Source of the DNA: Bradyrhizobium cosmicum
Lineage (GTDB): Bacteria > Pseudomonadota > Alphaproteobacteria > Rhizobiales > Xanthobacteraceae
DNA length: 64,000 nt
Assembly: GCF_007290395.2 (NCBI RefSeq)
Contig: NZ_CP041656.2
Location: 1,612,001 to 1,676,000 of the forward strand
Reading direction: 5' to 3'
The position numbers and the translations under genes are program-made. This document shows positions 53,655-61,623 of the stretch, piece after piece. The notes below the pieces were generated by a model. The model did not search any database, had not been told where the DNA came from, and saw only the letters and a list, made by a program, of their open reading frames with translations. The stretch's first letter is position 1, and every line of letters starts with the position of its first letter.

Positions 53655-56378
53655 ATGGTCCAGGAGCGCCGCGATCCCGAACAACGTCCGTCTCCCGAGG
53701 CGCTGCTGGAAGCCGCGCGCCGGGAGGAGAGTGCGAGCGGCAAGCTGAAGATCTTCGTCGGCGCCGCCCCCGGTGTCGGCAAGACCTACGAGATGCTGCA
53801 AAGCGCCCATGCCAAGCGAAAGGCGGGCATCGATGTCGTGGTCGGCTTCGTCGAGACCCACGGCCGGGCCGAGACCGAGGCGCTGGTGCGCGGGCTGGAA
53901 GTGATCCCGCGCCAGAGGCTCGAGTACCGCGGCCAGATCGTCGAGGAGATGGACCTCGACGCCGTGATCGCGCGGCGGCCGAAAATTGCGCTGGTCGACG
54001 AACTCGCCCACACCAACGCGGCCGGCAGCCGCCATCCGAAGCGCTATCTCGACGTCGAGGAACTGCTCTCCCACGGCATCGACGTCTACACCGCCGTCAA
54101 CATCCAGCACATCGAGAGCCTGAACGACGTCGTCGCCCAGATCACCCATGTGCGGGTGCGCGAAACCGTGCCGGATTCGGTGTTCGACCGTGCGGACGCG
54201 ATCGAGCTGATCGACCTCACGCCGGACGATCTGATCCAGCGGTTGAAGGAGGGCAAGGTCTATGTGTCCCGGCAAGCCGAGCGGGCTTTGGAGCACTATT
54301 TCTCGCCGGGCAATCTCACTGCGCTGCGCGAGCTGGCGTTGCGGCGAACGGCCGAGCGGGTCGATGAGCAATTGCTCACCCACATGCAGGCGAACGCCAT
54401 CGCCGGTCCCTGGGCCGCGGGCGAGCGCATCCTGGTCTGTGTCAGCGAGGATCCGCGCGCGGCAAGCCTCGTGCGTTACACCAAGCGGCTCGCCGACCGG
54501 TTGCATGCGCCGTTCACCGCGATCTCGATCGAGACGCGGCGCTCGCTTCAGCTTTCAGACGAGCAGCGTGACCGTCTCGCCGATACGCTGCGGCTCGCCG
54601 AAGCGCTCGGCGGCGAGGCGCTGACCATTCCCGCCGTCGGCCGCCGCATCGCCGACGACGTCATCAGTTTTGCGCAAGGCAACAACGTCACCCAGATCGT
54701 GATCGGGAAGTCGACGCGTTCGCGCTGGTTCGAACTGACGCGCGGTTCGGTCGTGCATGATCTCGTCCGCCGGGCCGGCAATATCAGCGTTCACGTCATC
54801 CCCGGCGACGAGCTCGCCGAGCAGTCGCCGTCGAAGCCGACCGTGCAGACCGCCGCGCGGTCGGAGCCGTTCGATGCGCTGCCCTATCTCAAGGCGCTCG
54901 GCATCACCGTGCTCGGCCTTGCGGCGGCGGTCGTCATCAAGCCGCGGTTCGGCGTCGAGAATGTCGATTTGGTTTTCCTGACCGCGGTGGTGACGGTCGC
55001 GGTGCGCTATGGGCTGTGGCCGTCGCTGCTTGCGAGCCTGGTGTCGTCGCTCGCCTATAATTTCTTCTTCCTGCCGCCGGTCTACACTTTCACCATCACC
55101 GATCCGACCAACGTCGCCGCGTTCTTCTTCTTCATGTTGATCGCGATGCTGGTGTCGAATCTTGCGGGGCGCGTGAGGATCCAGGCCGACACTGCGATCG
55201 GCCGCATCCGCACCACCGAGCAGCTCTATGCGTTCAGCCGCAAGCTTGCGGGCACCGCCACGCTCGACGACGTGTTGTGGGCGACCGCCTATCAGGCCGC
55301 GCTGATGTTGAAGGTTCGCGTGGTGCTGCTGTTGCCCGAGGACGGCCTGCTCACGGTCAAATCCGGCTATCCGCCGGAGGATGAGCTCGACCAGGCCGAT
55401 CTGGCCGCCGCAAACTGGGCGTGGAGCAACGATCGTCCCGCGGGCCGGGGATCGGACACGTTGCCGGGGGCCAAACGGCTGTTCCTGCCGATGCGCACCG
55501 GGCGTGGCCCGATCGGCGTCATCGGCATTGACAACGACCGCACGGGTCCGCTGCTGACGCCGGACCAGCGTCGGCTGCTCGACGCGCTGGTCGACCAGGG
55601 CGCGCTGGCAATCGAGCGGGTGTTGCTGGTCGAGGACATGGACCGCGTCAAGCGCACCGTCGAATCCGAGCGGCTCCGTTCGGCGCTGCTGACGTCGATC
55701 TCGCATGACCTGAAGACGCCGCTTGCCTCCGTGTTGGGCGCCGCCTCGACCATGCGCGATCTCGCCGGCGCGCTGTCCGATACCGAGAAGCGCGATCTGC
55801 TCGCCACGGTCATCGACGAATCCGAGCGGCTCAACCGCTTCATTGCCAATCTGCTCGATATGACAAAGCTCGAATCCGGCGCCATCGTTCCCAACACGGC
55901 GCTGCATGATCTCAGCGAGATCGTCGGCAGCGCGCTCCGGCGGGCAGCCAAGATCCTCACCGCACACAGGGTCGAGCTGGTGCTGGCCGCCGACCTGCCG
56001 ATGCTCCAGCTCGATGCCGTGCTGTTCGAGCAGGTGCTGTTCAATCTGCTCGACAATGCCGCGAAATATTCGCCAGTTGACACCACGATCGCGATCCGCA
56101 GCTGGCGTGAGCGGGACCATGTGGTGCTCCAGGTTGCCGACGAGGGCGGCGGCATTCCGCCTGACGAGCTCGAGAGCGTGTTCGACAAGTTCTATCGCGC
56201 GCAGAAGGGCGATCATGTTCGGCCCGGCACCGGGCTTGGGCTCGCCATCTCCCGCGGCTTCGTCGAGGCGATGCACGGCACGATCTCGGCTGCCAACCGC
56301 AGCGACCGCAGCGGCGCCGTTCTCACCATCCGTCTGCCGATCCCGGCACAGACCCGAGCATTGGATACTGCCGCATGA
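53655..56378 (+). CDS. kdpD: Sensor histidine kinase KdpD
   Basis: K+-sensing kinase of 907 residues. N-terminal KdpD domain with Walker A GAAPGVGKT and DELAHTNAAGSRHPKR, then a Usp-like domain, four membrane spans (about residues 415-510), a GAF-like region, the HisKA box SISHDLKTPLAS with the phosphorylated His, and HATPase motifs (NLLDNAAKYS, DEGGGIPPDE, GTGLGLAIS). Controls the kdp operon through KdpE. The start at 53655 is an ATG; the stop overlaps kdpE (ATGA). Confidence 0.97.
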   Translation: MVQERRDPEQRPSPEALLEAARREESASGKLKIFVGAAPGVGKTYEMLQSAHAKRKAGIDVVVGFVETHGRAETEALVRGLEVIPRQRLEYRGQIVEEMDLDAVIARRPKIALVDELAHTNAAGSRHPKRYLDVEELLSHGIDVYTAVNIQHIESLNDVVAQITHVRVRETVPDSVFDRADAIELIDLTPDDLIQRLKEGKVYVSRQAERALEHYFSPGNLTALRELALRRTAERVDEQLLTHMQANAIAGPWAAGERILVCVSEDPRAASLVRYTKRLADRLHAPFTAISIETRRSLQLSDEQRDRLADTLRLAEALGGEALTIPAVGRRIADDVISFAQGNNVTQIVIGKSTRSRWFELTRGSVVHDLVRRAGNISVHVIPGDELAEQSPSKPTVQTAARSEPFDALPYLKALGITVLGLAAAVVIKPRFGVENVDLVFLTAVVTVAVRYGLWPSLLASLVSSLAYNFFFLPPVYTFTITDPTNVAAFFFFMLIAMLVSNLAGRVRIQADTAIGRIRTTEQLYAFSRKLAGTATLDDVLWATAYQAALMLKVRVVLLLPEDGLLTVKSGYPPEDELDQADLAAANWAWSNDRPAGRGSDTLPGAKRLFLPMRTGRGPIGVIGIDNDRTGPLLTPDQRRLLDALVDQGALAIERVLLVEDMDRVKRTVESERLRSALLTSISHDLKTPLASVLGAASTMRDLAGALSDTEKRDLLATVIDESERLNRFIANLLDMTKLESGAIVPNTALHDLSEIVGSALRRAAKILTAHRVELVLAADLPMLQLDAVLFEQVLFNLLDNAAKYSPVDTTIAIRSWRERDHVVLQVADEGGGIPPDELESVFDKFYRAQKGDHVRPGTGLGLAISRGFVEAMHGTISAANRSDRSGAVLTIRLPIPAQTRALDTAA

Positions 56379-57064
56379 GCGCTGCCCCGATCAAGGTTCT
56401 GGTCATCGACGACGAGCCGCCGATCCGCAAGCTGCTGCGGATGGGGCTGACGACGCAGGGCTACGAGATCCTGGAGGCGCCGAGCGGGAAGGTCGCGCTG
56501 GAAAAGCTTGCTGAGGCCCCCGCGCTGATCATTCTCGATCTCGGCCTGCCCGACGTTCAGGGCCATGAGCTGCTGCGCACGATACGCGCGCGCAACGAAA
56601 GCGTACCGATCGTGGTGCTGTCGAGCCGCGGCGACGAGGCCGGCAAGGTGCAGGCGCTCGATCTCGGCGCCGACGATTATCTGACGAAGCCGTTCGGCAT
56701 GGACGAGCTGCTGGCCCGCCTGCGCGCCGCGCTGCGGCACCAGCTTCAGGTGCAGGGCGAACGCCCGGTATTCCGCACCGGCGATCTCTCCGTCGATCTC
56801 GTCCGCCGCATCGTCAAGGTCGGCGAGCGCGACATCAAGCTGTCGCCGAAGGAATACGACCTGCTTCGTGTGCTGGTCCAGCACGCCGGCAAGGTGCTGA
56901 CCCACCGCTTCCTGCTCAAGGAGCTCTGGGACGAGCTGACCGACGCGCAATATCTGCGCGTCTATGTCCGCCAGCTCCGCCAGAAGATCGAAGCCGATCC
57001 GGAACGGCCGCAATATGTGCTGACCGAAACGGGGATCGGGTATCGGCTGAAGGCAGGGGATTAG
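56375..57064 (+). CDS. kdpE: Response regulator KdpE
   Basis: OmpR/PhoB-type regulator of 229 residues. Receiver with acidic pair DDEPP, phosphoacceptor Asp in LIILDLGLPDVQG and Lys in DYLTKPFG; winged-helix output domain with LSPKEYDLLRVLVQHAGKVLTH and VRQLRQKIEADPERP. It is translated from an ATGA overlap with kdpD. It is expected to bind the direct-repeat boxes found upstream of kdp and, by similarity, those in the small-gene run. Confidence 0.97.
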   Translation: MSAAPIKVLVIDDEPPIRKLLRMGLTTQGYEILEAPSGKVALEKLAEAPALIILDLGLPDVQGHELLRTIRARNESVPIVVLSSRGDEAGKVQALDLGADDYLTKPFGMDELLARLRAALRHQLQVQGERPVFRTGDLSVDLVRRIVKVGERDIKLSPKEYDLLRVLVQHAGKVLTHRFLLKELWDELTDAQYLRVYVRQLRQKIEADPERPQYVLTETGIGYRLKAGD

Positions 57065-57072
57065 GCCCTGCT

Positions 57073-57178
57073 GTCATTCTGGGGCGCGCGTCAGCGCGAA
57101 CCCGGAATCCATTTTTCCGACCGTCACGCTTGGCATGATGGATTCCGGGCTCGATGCTTCGCATCGCCCCGGAATGAC
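57073..57178. repeat. Palindromic extragenic element
   Basis: Bounded by GTCATTC (57073) and GAATGAC (57172-57178), with internal CGGAATCCAT and ATGGATTCCG arms. It lies between the convergent kdpE and ku genes and may also work as a terminator. Same general class as the elements near 35401 and 48488. Confidence 0.6.
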
Positions 57179-57181
57179 GAG

Positions 57182-58063
57182 CTAGCTCGCCTTCCTCTGC
57201 CGCGCTGTCGAACGCTGCGTCTTCTTGGCCGCTCGCCGCCCGCCGGTGGTACGGCGCCCATGCGACTTCGCCGCGGTCTTCTTCCCGCTCCCCTTCAGGC
57301 TCTGCTTCAGCGCATCCATCAGGCTGACGACGTTGCTCGGCTTTTCTTCGCGCTCCGGCAGCTCGATGGCCTTGCCGCTGGCCTTGCGCTTCACCAGCGC
57401 CTTCAGCGCGGTCTCGTACTCGTCCTTGAATTTCCCGGGGTCGAAATGCGCGGCTTTGGTCTGCAGGATGTGACCGGCGAGCTCGACCATGTCCTTGGTG
57501 ATCTTCGGCGTCTTGATGTCGTCGAAAAACTCGCCTTCGTCGCGCAGTTCATAGGGAAAGCGCAGCGTAGTGCCGAGCAGGCCCTTGCCGAGCGGCTCGA
57601 TCGCGATGATGTGCTCACGGTTGGTGAGCACGATCTTGGCGAGCGCCACGCGGCCCTCGTCCTTCATGGCGTCACGGATCACGGCGAAAGCATCGATCGC
57701 AGCCTTGCCCTCGGGCGCGATATAGTAGGGGTGGTTGAGATAGCGCTGGTCGATCTCCTCGCTCGGCACGAAGCTTTCGATGTCGATGGTGTGGTTGCTC
57801 TCAATCTGCACCGCCTCGAGTTCTTCCGGCTCGATCTCGACATATTTACCCTTGCGTAGCTCGTAGCCGCGACCCTTCTGGTCGCTCTCGACGATATCGC
57901 CGGTCTCGGAATCCACCATCTGCTGCTTCAGCCGGTTGCCGGTCTCGCGGTTGATCATGTGAAACCGCGTCTTCTCGGCCGAGGTCGTGGCGGGGTAGAG
58001 CACGACGGGGCAACTGACGAGGGACAGCTTCAGCGTCCCTTTCCAATAGGCGCGGGGGGCCAT
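57182..58063 (-). CDS. ku: Non-homologous end joining protein Ku
   Basis: Bacterial Ku of 293 residues that binds DNA ends and recruits LigD. MAPRAYWKGTLKLSLVSCPV is the classical N-terminus, followed by the core LNHPYYIAPEGKAAIDAFAVI. The C-terminus after residue 250 is Lys/Arg-rich (DNA binding). A longer frame from 58084 adds seven residues; ATG 58063 is the family's start. Divergent from ligD; the intergenic region carries mirror-image GGAAC-N16-GGTT promoters, one pointing at this gene. Confidence 0.95.
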   Translation of the reverse strand: MAPRAYWKGTLKLSLVSCPVVLYPATTSAEKTRFHMINRETGNRLKQQMVDSETGDIVESDQKGRGYELRKGKYVEIEPEELEAVQIESNHTIDIESFVPSEEIDQRYLNHPYYIAPEGKAAIDAFAVIRDAMKDEGRVALAKIVLTNREHIIAIEPLGKGLLGTTLRFPYELRDEGEFFDDIKTPKITKDMVELAGHILQTKAAHFDPGKFKDEYETALKALVKRKASGKAIELPEREEKPSNVVSLMDALKQSLKGSGKKTAAKSHGRRTTGGRRAAKKTQRSTARQRKAS

Positions 58064-58093
58064 TGCATTCTCCAGTGATTTCAAGGCTTTTCA

Positions 58094-58126
58094 GGAACTC
58101 CAACCGGGCTGTGGGGTTTTGGTTCC
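58094..58126. promoter_or_regulatory. Mirror-image EcfG-type stress promoters for ku and ligD
   Basis: Rightward: GGAAC (58094-58098), 16 bases, GGTT (58115-58118), 65 bases before the ligD start. Leftward: GGAAC as complement of 58122-58126, 16 bases, GGTT as complement of 58102-58105, about 40 bases before the ku start. Both match the alphaproteobacterial general-stress pattern GGAAC-N16/17-cGTT except for one base in the -10 element, and they overlap symmetrically. Confidence 0.6.
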
Positions 58127-58182
58127 GGGCGGGACTTTCGCCGTGATAGGCTCAAACGTCTAAGACAAAAGCGGGTTCGGTC

Positions 58183-60852
58183 GTGCTGAGAAAGCTATCC
58201 ACCTATCGACAGAAGCGCGATTTCGAGCAGACGCCGGAGCCCTCCGGAGAGACCGCGGTCAGGCCGTCAAAGCAGCGGCGTTTTGTCATCCAGAAGCACG
58301 ATGCGACCCGGCTGCACTACGATCTGCGGCTGGAATTCGACGGCGTCTTCAAGTCATGGGCGGTGACGAAGGGGCCCTCGCTCGATCCGCACGACAAGCG
58401 GCTGGCGGTGGAGGTCGAGGACCATCCGCTCGACTATGGCGATTTCGAAGGGACCATCCCGGAAGGACAGTATGGCGGCGGCACTGTGATGCTGTGGGAC
58501 CGTGGCACCTGGGACTGCGAGGATCCCGAAGCCGGCTTCAAGAAGGGTGATCTGAAGTTCACGCTGCACGGCGACAAATTGCACGGAAGCTGGGTGCTGG
58601 TGCGGATGCGCAACGACCGCACCGGTGGCAAGCGCACCAACTGGCTTCTGATCAAGCACCGCGACGAGTTCGCCAGTGAGAGCGAGGACATTCTCAGCGA
58701 GGACAAGTCGGTGGCGTCCGGCCGCGCGATGGCGGAGATCGCCAAGGGGAAGGGCCGCGCGCCAAAGCCGTTCATGCTGGCGAAGGGCGCCACGACCAAG
58801 GCCGATGCGGTCTGGCAGTCGAACCGCGCGGAGGAAACCAAAGGGCGTACCGTCAAAGCGGCGCCCCGCGCGGCACTGAAGATCTCCAAGGCGGCCAAGA
58901 AAAAGGCCATGACTGCGTCGACTGCCAAGGAGGTCTCGGAGATGCCGGACTTCGTCGCGCCGCAGCTCTGCACGTTGGTTGAACGCCCACCGTCGGGAGA
59001 TGGCTGGTGCCACGAGATCAAGTTCGACGGGTACCGCGTGCAGCTCCGGATCGAGGATGGCAAGGCCACTCTGAGGACGCGCAAAGGGCTCGACTGGACC
59101 GACAAGTTTGCCGCGATCGCGAAGGAAGCCGCCACGTTGCCGGACGCGATGATCGACGGTGAGATCGTCGCGCTCGACCATAACGGCTCACCGAATTTCT
59201 CCTCGCTCCAGGCCGCGCTGTCGGATGGCAAGACCGAAGAGCTGATCTTCTTCGCCTTCGACCTGCTGTTCGCCGAGGGCCTCGATTGCCGCCGGCTCCC
59301 GCTCAGCGAGCGCAAGACCCGCCTCAAGAAGTTGCTGGAGGCACCCAAGAAGAAAGCGAGCCAGATCCGCTTTGTCGAGCATTTCGAGAGCGGCGGCGAT
59401 GCGGTGCTGCAATCGGCCTGCAAGCTCGAGCTCGAAGGCATCGTGTCGAAGAAGCTGGATGCGCCGTATCGTTCCGGCCGCACCGAGAGCTGGACCAAGG
59501 CAAAATGCCGCGCCGGACATGAGGTCGTGATCGGCGGCTGGAAAACCACGGCTGGAAAATTCCGCTCGCTGATGGCCGGCGTGCATCGCGGCGATCACCT
59601 CGCCTTTGTCGGCATGGTCGGCACCGGCTTTGGCGCCGACAAGGTCAAGCGCATCATGCCGTTCCTGAAGGAGGCGGCGGCAAGCAAGAGTCCGTTCGGC
59701 GGCAAGAATGCGCCGAAGAAGACCCGCGACGTGCATTGGCTCAAGCCCGAGCTCGTCGCCGAGATCGAGTTCGCCGGCTTCACCGCCGATGGCAATATCC
59801 GCCAGGCCGCGTTCAAGGGCCTGCGGCAGGACAAGCCGGCCGAGGAGGTCGAGGCGGAAGCGCCTGCCGATATCGCCCTTGCCAAGCCCTCCGCGAAAAG
59901 GCGCGTTCCGGCGAAGGCGGCCAAGCCGTCGAAGCCGAGTGGCAGCGCCGAAGTCATGGGCGTCGTGATTTCCAAGCCAGACAAGGAGTTGTGGCCGGAC
60001 GCCGGCGACGGGGAGGGCGTGTCAAAGCTCGATCTCGCCCGCTATTTCGAGGCGGTCGGCGCCTGGATGATCGAGCATCTGAAAGGCCGCCCCTGCTCGA
60101 TCCTGCGCGCGCCCGACGGCATCGGCGGCGAAAAATTCTTCCAGCGCCACGCCATGCCGGGCAGCTCGAACCTGCTCGAACTCGCCAAGGTCTCGGGCGA
60201 CCGCAAGCCCTATTTGCAGATCGACCGCGTCGAGGGGCTCGCGGCGGTCGCACAGATCGGCGGCCTCGAGCTGCATCCCTGGAATTGCGCGCCGAATGCT
60301 TACGACACGCCCGGCCGGCTGGTGTTCGATCTCGATCCAGCGCCGGATGTGGATTTCGCCGATGTCGTCGATGCCGCCAAGGAGATGCGGCAGCGCTTGA
60401 CCGATCTGGGGATGGAGAGTTTCTGCAAGACCACCGGCGGCAAGGGGCTACACGTGGTGGTGCCGTTGCTCCACGGCGTGCGCGACAGGGTCAGCTGGAA
60501 GGAAGCCAAGGCTTTCGCACAAGGCGTCTGCCAGTGGATGGCGGATGACGAGCCCGAGCGCTATCTGCTCAACATGTCCAAGAAGCTGCGCAACGGGAAG
60601 ATCTTTTTGGACTATCTGCGCAACGATCGGATGTCGACAGCGGTTGGACCGCTGTCTCCGCGTGCTCGGGATGGCGCGACGGTCTCGATGCCGGTGACCT
60701 GGGCACAGGTGAAGAGCGATCTCGATCCGAAGCGCTATACGGTGCGAACCGTGCCGGGCTTGCTGGCGCGCTCGAAGGCGTGGGATGGCTATGACGATGC
60801 GGCCGCGTCGATCAAGTCGGCGATGAAGAAGCTGGCGGGGAAAAAGAAGTAG
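58183..60852 (+). CDS. ligD: ATP-dependent DNA ligase LigD, three-domain
   Basis: Multidomain NHEJ ligase of 889 residues, GTG start. Order is 3'-phosphoesterase ([39 protein letters not shown]), ligase (nucleotidyl Lys280 in [20 protein letters not shown]) and primase/polymerase (from about residue 590; [45 protein letters not shown]), the Pseudomonas-like PE-Lig-Pol arrangement. Linkers around 195-260 and 555-590 are Lys/Ala-rich. Works with Ku; the shared divergent promoter region supports co-regulation. Confidence 0.96.
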   Translation: MLRKLSTYRQKRDFEQTPEPSGETAVRPSKQRRFVIQKHDATRLHYDLRLEFDGVFKSWAVTKGPSLDPHDKRLAVEVEDHPLDYGDFEGTIPEGQYGGGTVMLWDRGTWDCEDPEAGFKKGDLKFTLHGDKLHGSWVLVRMRNDRTGGKRTNWLLIKHRDEFASESEDILSEDKSVASGRAMAEIAKGKGRAPKPFMLAKGATTKADAVWQSNRAEETKGRTVKAAPRAALKISKAAKKKAMTASTAKEVSEMPDFVAPQLCTLVERPPSGDGWCHEIKFDGYRVQLRIEDGKATLRTRKGLDWTDKFAAIAKEAATLPDAMIDGEIVALDHNGSPNFSSLQAALSDGKTEELIFFAFDLLFAEGLDCRRLPLSERKTRLKKLLEAPKKKASQIRFVEHFESGGDAVLQSACKLELEGIVSKKLDAPYRSGRTESWTKAKCRAGHEVVIGGWKTTAGKFRSLMAGVHRGDHLAFVGMVGTGFGADKVKRIMPFLKEAAASKSPFGGKNAPKKTRDVHWLKPELVAEIEFAGFTADGNIRQAAFKGLRQDKPAEEVEAEAPADIALAKPSAKRRVPAKAAKPSKPSGSAEVMGVVISKPDKELWPDAGDGEGVSKLDLARYFEAVGAWMIEHLKGRPCSILRAPDGIGGEKFFQRHAMPGSSNLLELAKVSGDRKPYLQIDRVEGLAAVAQIGGLELHPWNCAPNAYDTPGRLVFDLDPAPDVDFADVVDAAKEMRQRLTDLGMESFCKTTGGKGLHVVVPLLHGVRDRVSWKEAKAFAQGVCQWMADDEPERYLLNMSKKLRNGKIFLDYLRNDRMSTAVGPLSPRARDGATVSMPVTWAQVKSDLDPKRYTVRTVPGLLARSKAWDGYDDAAASIKSAMKKLAGKKK

Positions 60853-60951
60853 GGTGGGTTAGCCGAAGGCGTAACCCACCCTGTCTGTCTCCGCGGAAAC
60901 TAAAGAGGTGGGTTACGCCCTGCAGATGCGCTGCGCGCTAATCCGCCCTAC
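60852..60951. repeat. GGGTGGGTTA-type extragenic palindromes
   Basis: GGGTGGGTTA (60852-60861) and TAACCCACCC (60882-60891) form a hairpin just after the ligD stop. A second related unit (GGTGGGTTACGCC at 60908, ending ATCCGCCCTA at 60951) follows. This is a common rhizobial dispersed repeat and may terminate ligD. Confidence 0.6.
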
Positions 60952-60962
60952 GCCGTCCGCCG

Positions 60963-61127
60963 TTAGATCCGTCCGAGCAACAGCAGGATCAGCAGGATGA
61001 CGATGACGAGTCCGAGGCCGCCGCCGCCATAATAGCCGGTGCCGTAGAACGGGCCGCCGCCGATGCCGCTGAAGCCGCCGAGCAGGGCGATGACCAGGAT
61101 AATCAGAATGATTGTACCGATAGACAT
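60963..61127 (-). CDS. DUF3309 family small membrane protein
   Basis: 54-residue protein read from the sequence: MSIGTIILIILVIALLGGFS, a Gly/Tyr-rich middle (GGGPFYGTGYYGGGGLG) and a C-terminal helix VIVILLILLLLGRI. Two membrane helices joined by a glycine loop are diagnostic of DUF3309. CGGAGGAGA precedes the ATG. A 9-bp hairpin lies directly upstream of the ribosome binding site and an EcfG-like promoter further up, so it is probably a stress-induced protein of unknown function. Confidence 0.85.
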   Translation of the reverse strand: MSIGTIILIILVIALLGGFSGIGGGPFYGTGYYGGGGLGLVIVILLILLLLGRI

Positions 61128-61141
61128 GCGAATCTCCTCCG

Positions 61142-61163
61142 GCCCCTTTCTCCTGAAAGGGGC
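61142..61163 (-). other. Leader hairpin before the DUF3309 gene
   Basis: GCCCCTTTC and GAAAGGGGC pair perfectly over 9 bp with a four-base loop, ending four bases before GGAGGAGA. In the mRNA the stem would sit directly against the ribosome binding site and could influence translation or mRNA stability. Confidence 0.5.
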
Positions 61164-61187
61164 ACCTCTGTCCGTTGTGCCGAGGGC

Positions 61188-61212
61188 AACTTGCCGCAGG
61201 TTTGAAAGTTCC
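61188..61212 (-). promoter_or_regulatory. EcfG-like promoter for the DUF3309 gene
   Basis: Minus strand GGAAC (complement of 61208-61212), 16 bases, AGTT (complement of 61188-61191), about 60 bases upstream of the ATG at 61127. Fits GGAAC-N16-cGTT with one mismatch. Confidence 0.45.
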
Positions 61213-61302
61213 GTTTATGAAACACGACCGCAGGCGCTTGGCGTATGGAACCTTTGCGGCCGACATAACTAGGTGAGTGTTCAGTCAATACGGGCAGGGA
61301 TC

Positions 61303-61620
61303 ATGTCAGCACCGCTAGTCGTCTCCATTCCGCATCGCCTCGGCCGCGAAGAGGCGGGGCGTCGGCTCAAGACCGGGCTCGGCCGCGCTGCCGCGAGCAT
61401 TCCCGTGATGCAGGTCGAAGAGGAGCGCTGGGCCGGCGACACCATGAATTTTCGCATTCGCGCGATGGGCCAGATCGCGTCCGGTCAGGTCGACGTCGCC
61501 GACGACCACGTCAAGGTGCAGGTGGTGCTGCCGTGGCTGCTGCAGCGCTTTGCCGAGATGGCGCAGGCCACCATCCGCAAGCGCGGTCAGCTGCTGCTGA
61601 CCAAGGACGATGGAAAATAG
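61303..61620 (+). CDS. Polyhydroxyalkanoic acid system family protein
   Basis: 105-residue protein of the PHA granule-associated-like family. PLVVSIPHRLGREEAGRRLK at the start, WAGDTMNFRIRAMGQIASG, and VLPWLLQRFAEMAQ match the family. The frame opens at 61273 but MSAPLVVSIPH at 61303 is the family N-terminus. Precise role unknown; linked with PHA metabolism in other bacteria. It is convergent with treY (three bases between stops). Confidence 0.75.
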   Translation: MSAPLVVSIPHRLGREEAGRRLKTGLGRAAASIPVMQVEEERWAGDTMNFRIRAMGQIASGQVDVADDHVKVQVVLPWLLQRFAEMAQATIRKRGQLLLTKDDGK

Positions 61621-61623
61621 GCG

